From Thermobifida alba (lineage in GTDB: Bacteria > Actinomycetota > Actinomycetes > Streptosporangiales > Streptosporangiaceae), in NCBI RefSeq assembly GCF_023208015.1, contig NZ_CP051627.1, forward strand, positions 2,108,001 through 2,172,000: a stretch of DNA of 64,000 bases, in the 5' to 3' direction. The translations under genes were made by a program, and so were the position numbers. The notes beneath the pieces are model-generated. The model made no database searches and had not been told where the DNA came from. It was given only the letters and a program-made list of their open reading frames with translations. Positions 63,321 to 64,000 of the stretch are shown one piece after another; positions within the stretch are counted from its first letter, which is position 1, and each line of letters begins with the position of its first letter.

Positions 63321-64000
63321 ATGGCTTCCCCACCCTCCTCTCCCGTCGGGGCGCACGTCCCGGTCTCGGGAGGTCTGGCCCGACGCGGGCTGCCCTACGC
63401 CGACGCGATCGGGGCCGAGGTCGTCCAGGTCTTCGTCACCAACCCGCGCGGCTGGGCGTGTCCGCCGGGCGACCCGGAGCAGGACGCGCTGCTGCGCGCC
63501 CGCACCGACCTGCCCGTCTTCGTCCACGCCTGCTACCTGATCAACCTGGGGTCCCCCGACGAGGAGGTGGCCGCCCGGTCCGTGGCCTGCCTGGAGCACA
63601 CGCTGCGGCGCGGCGCGCAGCTCGGCGCGCGCGGTGTGGTGGTGCACACCGGGTCGGCGGTGCGCGGCGGCCGGGAGGCGGGACTGGCGCGGATGCGGGC
63701 GCGCCTGCTGCCGGTCCTGGAGGGGCTGGACGAGGACGCGCCCCCGGTGCTGGTGGAGCCGATGGCCGGGCAGGGGCAGGTGCTGTGCGCCACCGTGGAC
63801 GACGTCGCCGAGTATCTGGACGCCGTGGACCGCCACCCCAAGGCGGGGGTGTGCCTGGACACCGCGCACATGTACGGTGCGGGCCACGACATCTCCACGC
63901 CGGCCGGGATGCGGGCGATGCTGGACCGGTTCGGGGAGGTCGTGGGCGCCGACCGGCTGCGGCTGGTGCACGCCAACGACTCGGCGGCGCCCTGCGGGAG
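63321..64000 (+). CDS. nfo: Endonuclease IV (deoxyribonuclease IV), 3' end outside window
   Basis: The frame is open from the ATG at 63321 to the end of the window (226 codons); relatives have about 260-285. It is an AP endonuclease of the Nfo family for base-excision repair. Visible motifs are VGAHVPVSGGLARR (metal His), VFVTNPRGW, VLVEPMAGQG, VCLDTAHMYGAGHDI and LVHANDS, carrying zinc ligands. A TAGGCT at 63307-63312 nine bases before the ATG and no ribosome-binding site suggest a leaderless mRNA. Confidence 0.94.
   Translation, partial: MASPPSSPVGAHVPVSGGLARRGLPYADAIGAEVVQVFVTNPRGWACPPGDPEQDALLRARTDLPVFVHACYLINLGSPDEEVAARSVACLEHTLRRGAQLGARGVVVHTGSAVRGGREAGLARMRARLLPVLEGLDEDAPPVLVEPMAGQGQVLCATVDDVAEYLDAVDRHPKAGVCLDTAHMYGAGHDISTPAGMRAMLDRFGEVVGADRLRLVHANDSAAPCG

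Overview
The window is 64 kb of very GC-rich, gene-dense DNA with GTG and TTG starts, leaderless-looking genes and actinobacterial marker genes (DUF4193, DUF3710, DUF3159 and DUF4235 proteins, SepH, CutR/CutS, an Rv2228c-type RNase H fusion, DtxR/IdeR-type iron boxes). The block from the TrkA pair through dut, DUF3710, DUF4193, cutSR, the inositol-phosphatase-like gene, ferrochelatase and sepH resembles the corresponding Streptomyces core region. A secreted-type serpin, a peptidase inhibitor I36 homologue and a ROK-controlled xylose transporter would suit a Thermobifida/Nocardiopsis-like (Nocardiopsaceae) degrader of plant matter; the family assignment is inference. I saw no insertion sequence, prophage, CRISPR array, tRNA or rRNA, and the window reads as chromosomal core with a few accessory insertions.

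Layout. 1-8.3 kb: the end of a HIT-family gene, an MMPL exporter with a divergent TetR regulator, a proline-rich membrane zinc metallopeptidase, and a membrane Ser/Thr kinase divergent from the RNA 2'-phosphotransferase KptA. 8.3-13.7 kb: FprA-type ferredoxin-NADP reductase, a small unknown gene, dxs, mug and a TauE/TSUP permease, all on the minus strand. 13.8-18.6 kb: xylFGH-type sugar ABC transporter and its ROK regulator, with palindromes of the same TCAAG/CTTGA type in front of xylF and in front of the regulator. 18.8-20.3 kb: two related small acidic lipoproteins flanking an ECF sigma gene that needs two frameshifts to be read. 21-25 kb: a siderophore uptake operon (binding protein, two permeases, ATPase) behind two iron boxes.

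25-46 kb: I36 inhibitor, small membrane protein, aconitase with a direct-repeat upstream site, F420-type luciferase-like oxidoreductase, TrmA/RumA-type RNA methyltransferase, paired TrkA potassium-channel regulators, the CE1758/CE1759-type flavin pair, DUF3159 membrane protein, serpin, GNAT acetyltransferase, DUF3710, dut, type-2-like valS, DUF4235, a membrane-associated unknown, DUF4193 and cutS-cutR. The leader of cutR holds several hairpins, two of which carry the same 17-nt sequence in their loops. 46-64 kb: a 56-residue protein, an IMPase-like phosphatase, a deacetylase-like lipoprotein, ferrochelatase, an FAD sugar-lactone oxidase, sepH, two PH-domain membrane proteins, a PEBP lipoprotein, a 613-residue single-pass membrane protein with near-identical internal repeats, rnpB (RNase P RNA), the Nif3 / zinc-ribbon / RNase H-phosphatase operon, a LURP-one-like protein and the 5' part of endonuclease IV, cut by the window end.

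Most convergent gene pairs are separated by long, near-perfect GC hairpins with little or no T-run; these are listed as terminators. The strongest leads are the twin-hairpin region before cutRS, the repeat-bearing membrane protein, the disrupted sigma/lipoprotein cassette, the ROK operator cluster and the direct repeat upstream of aconitase.
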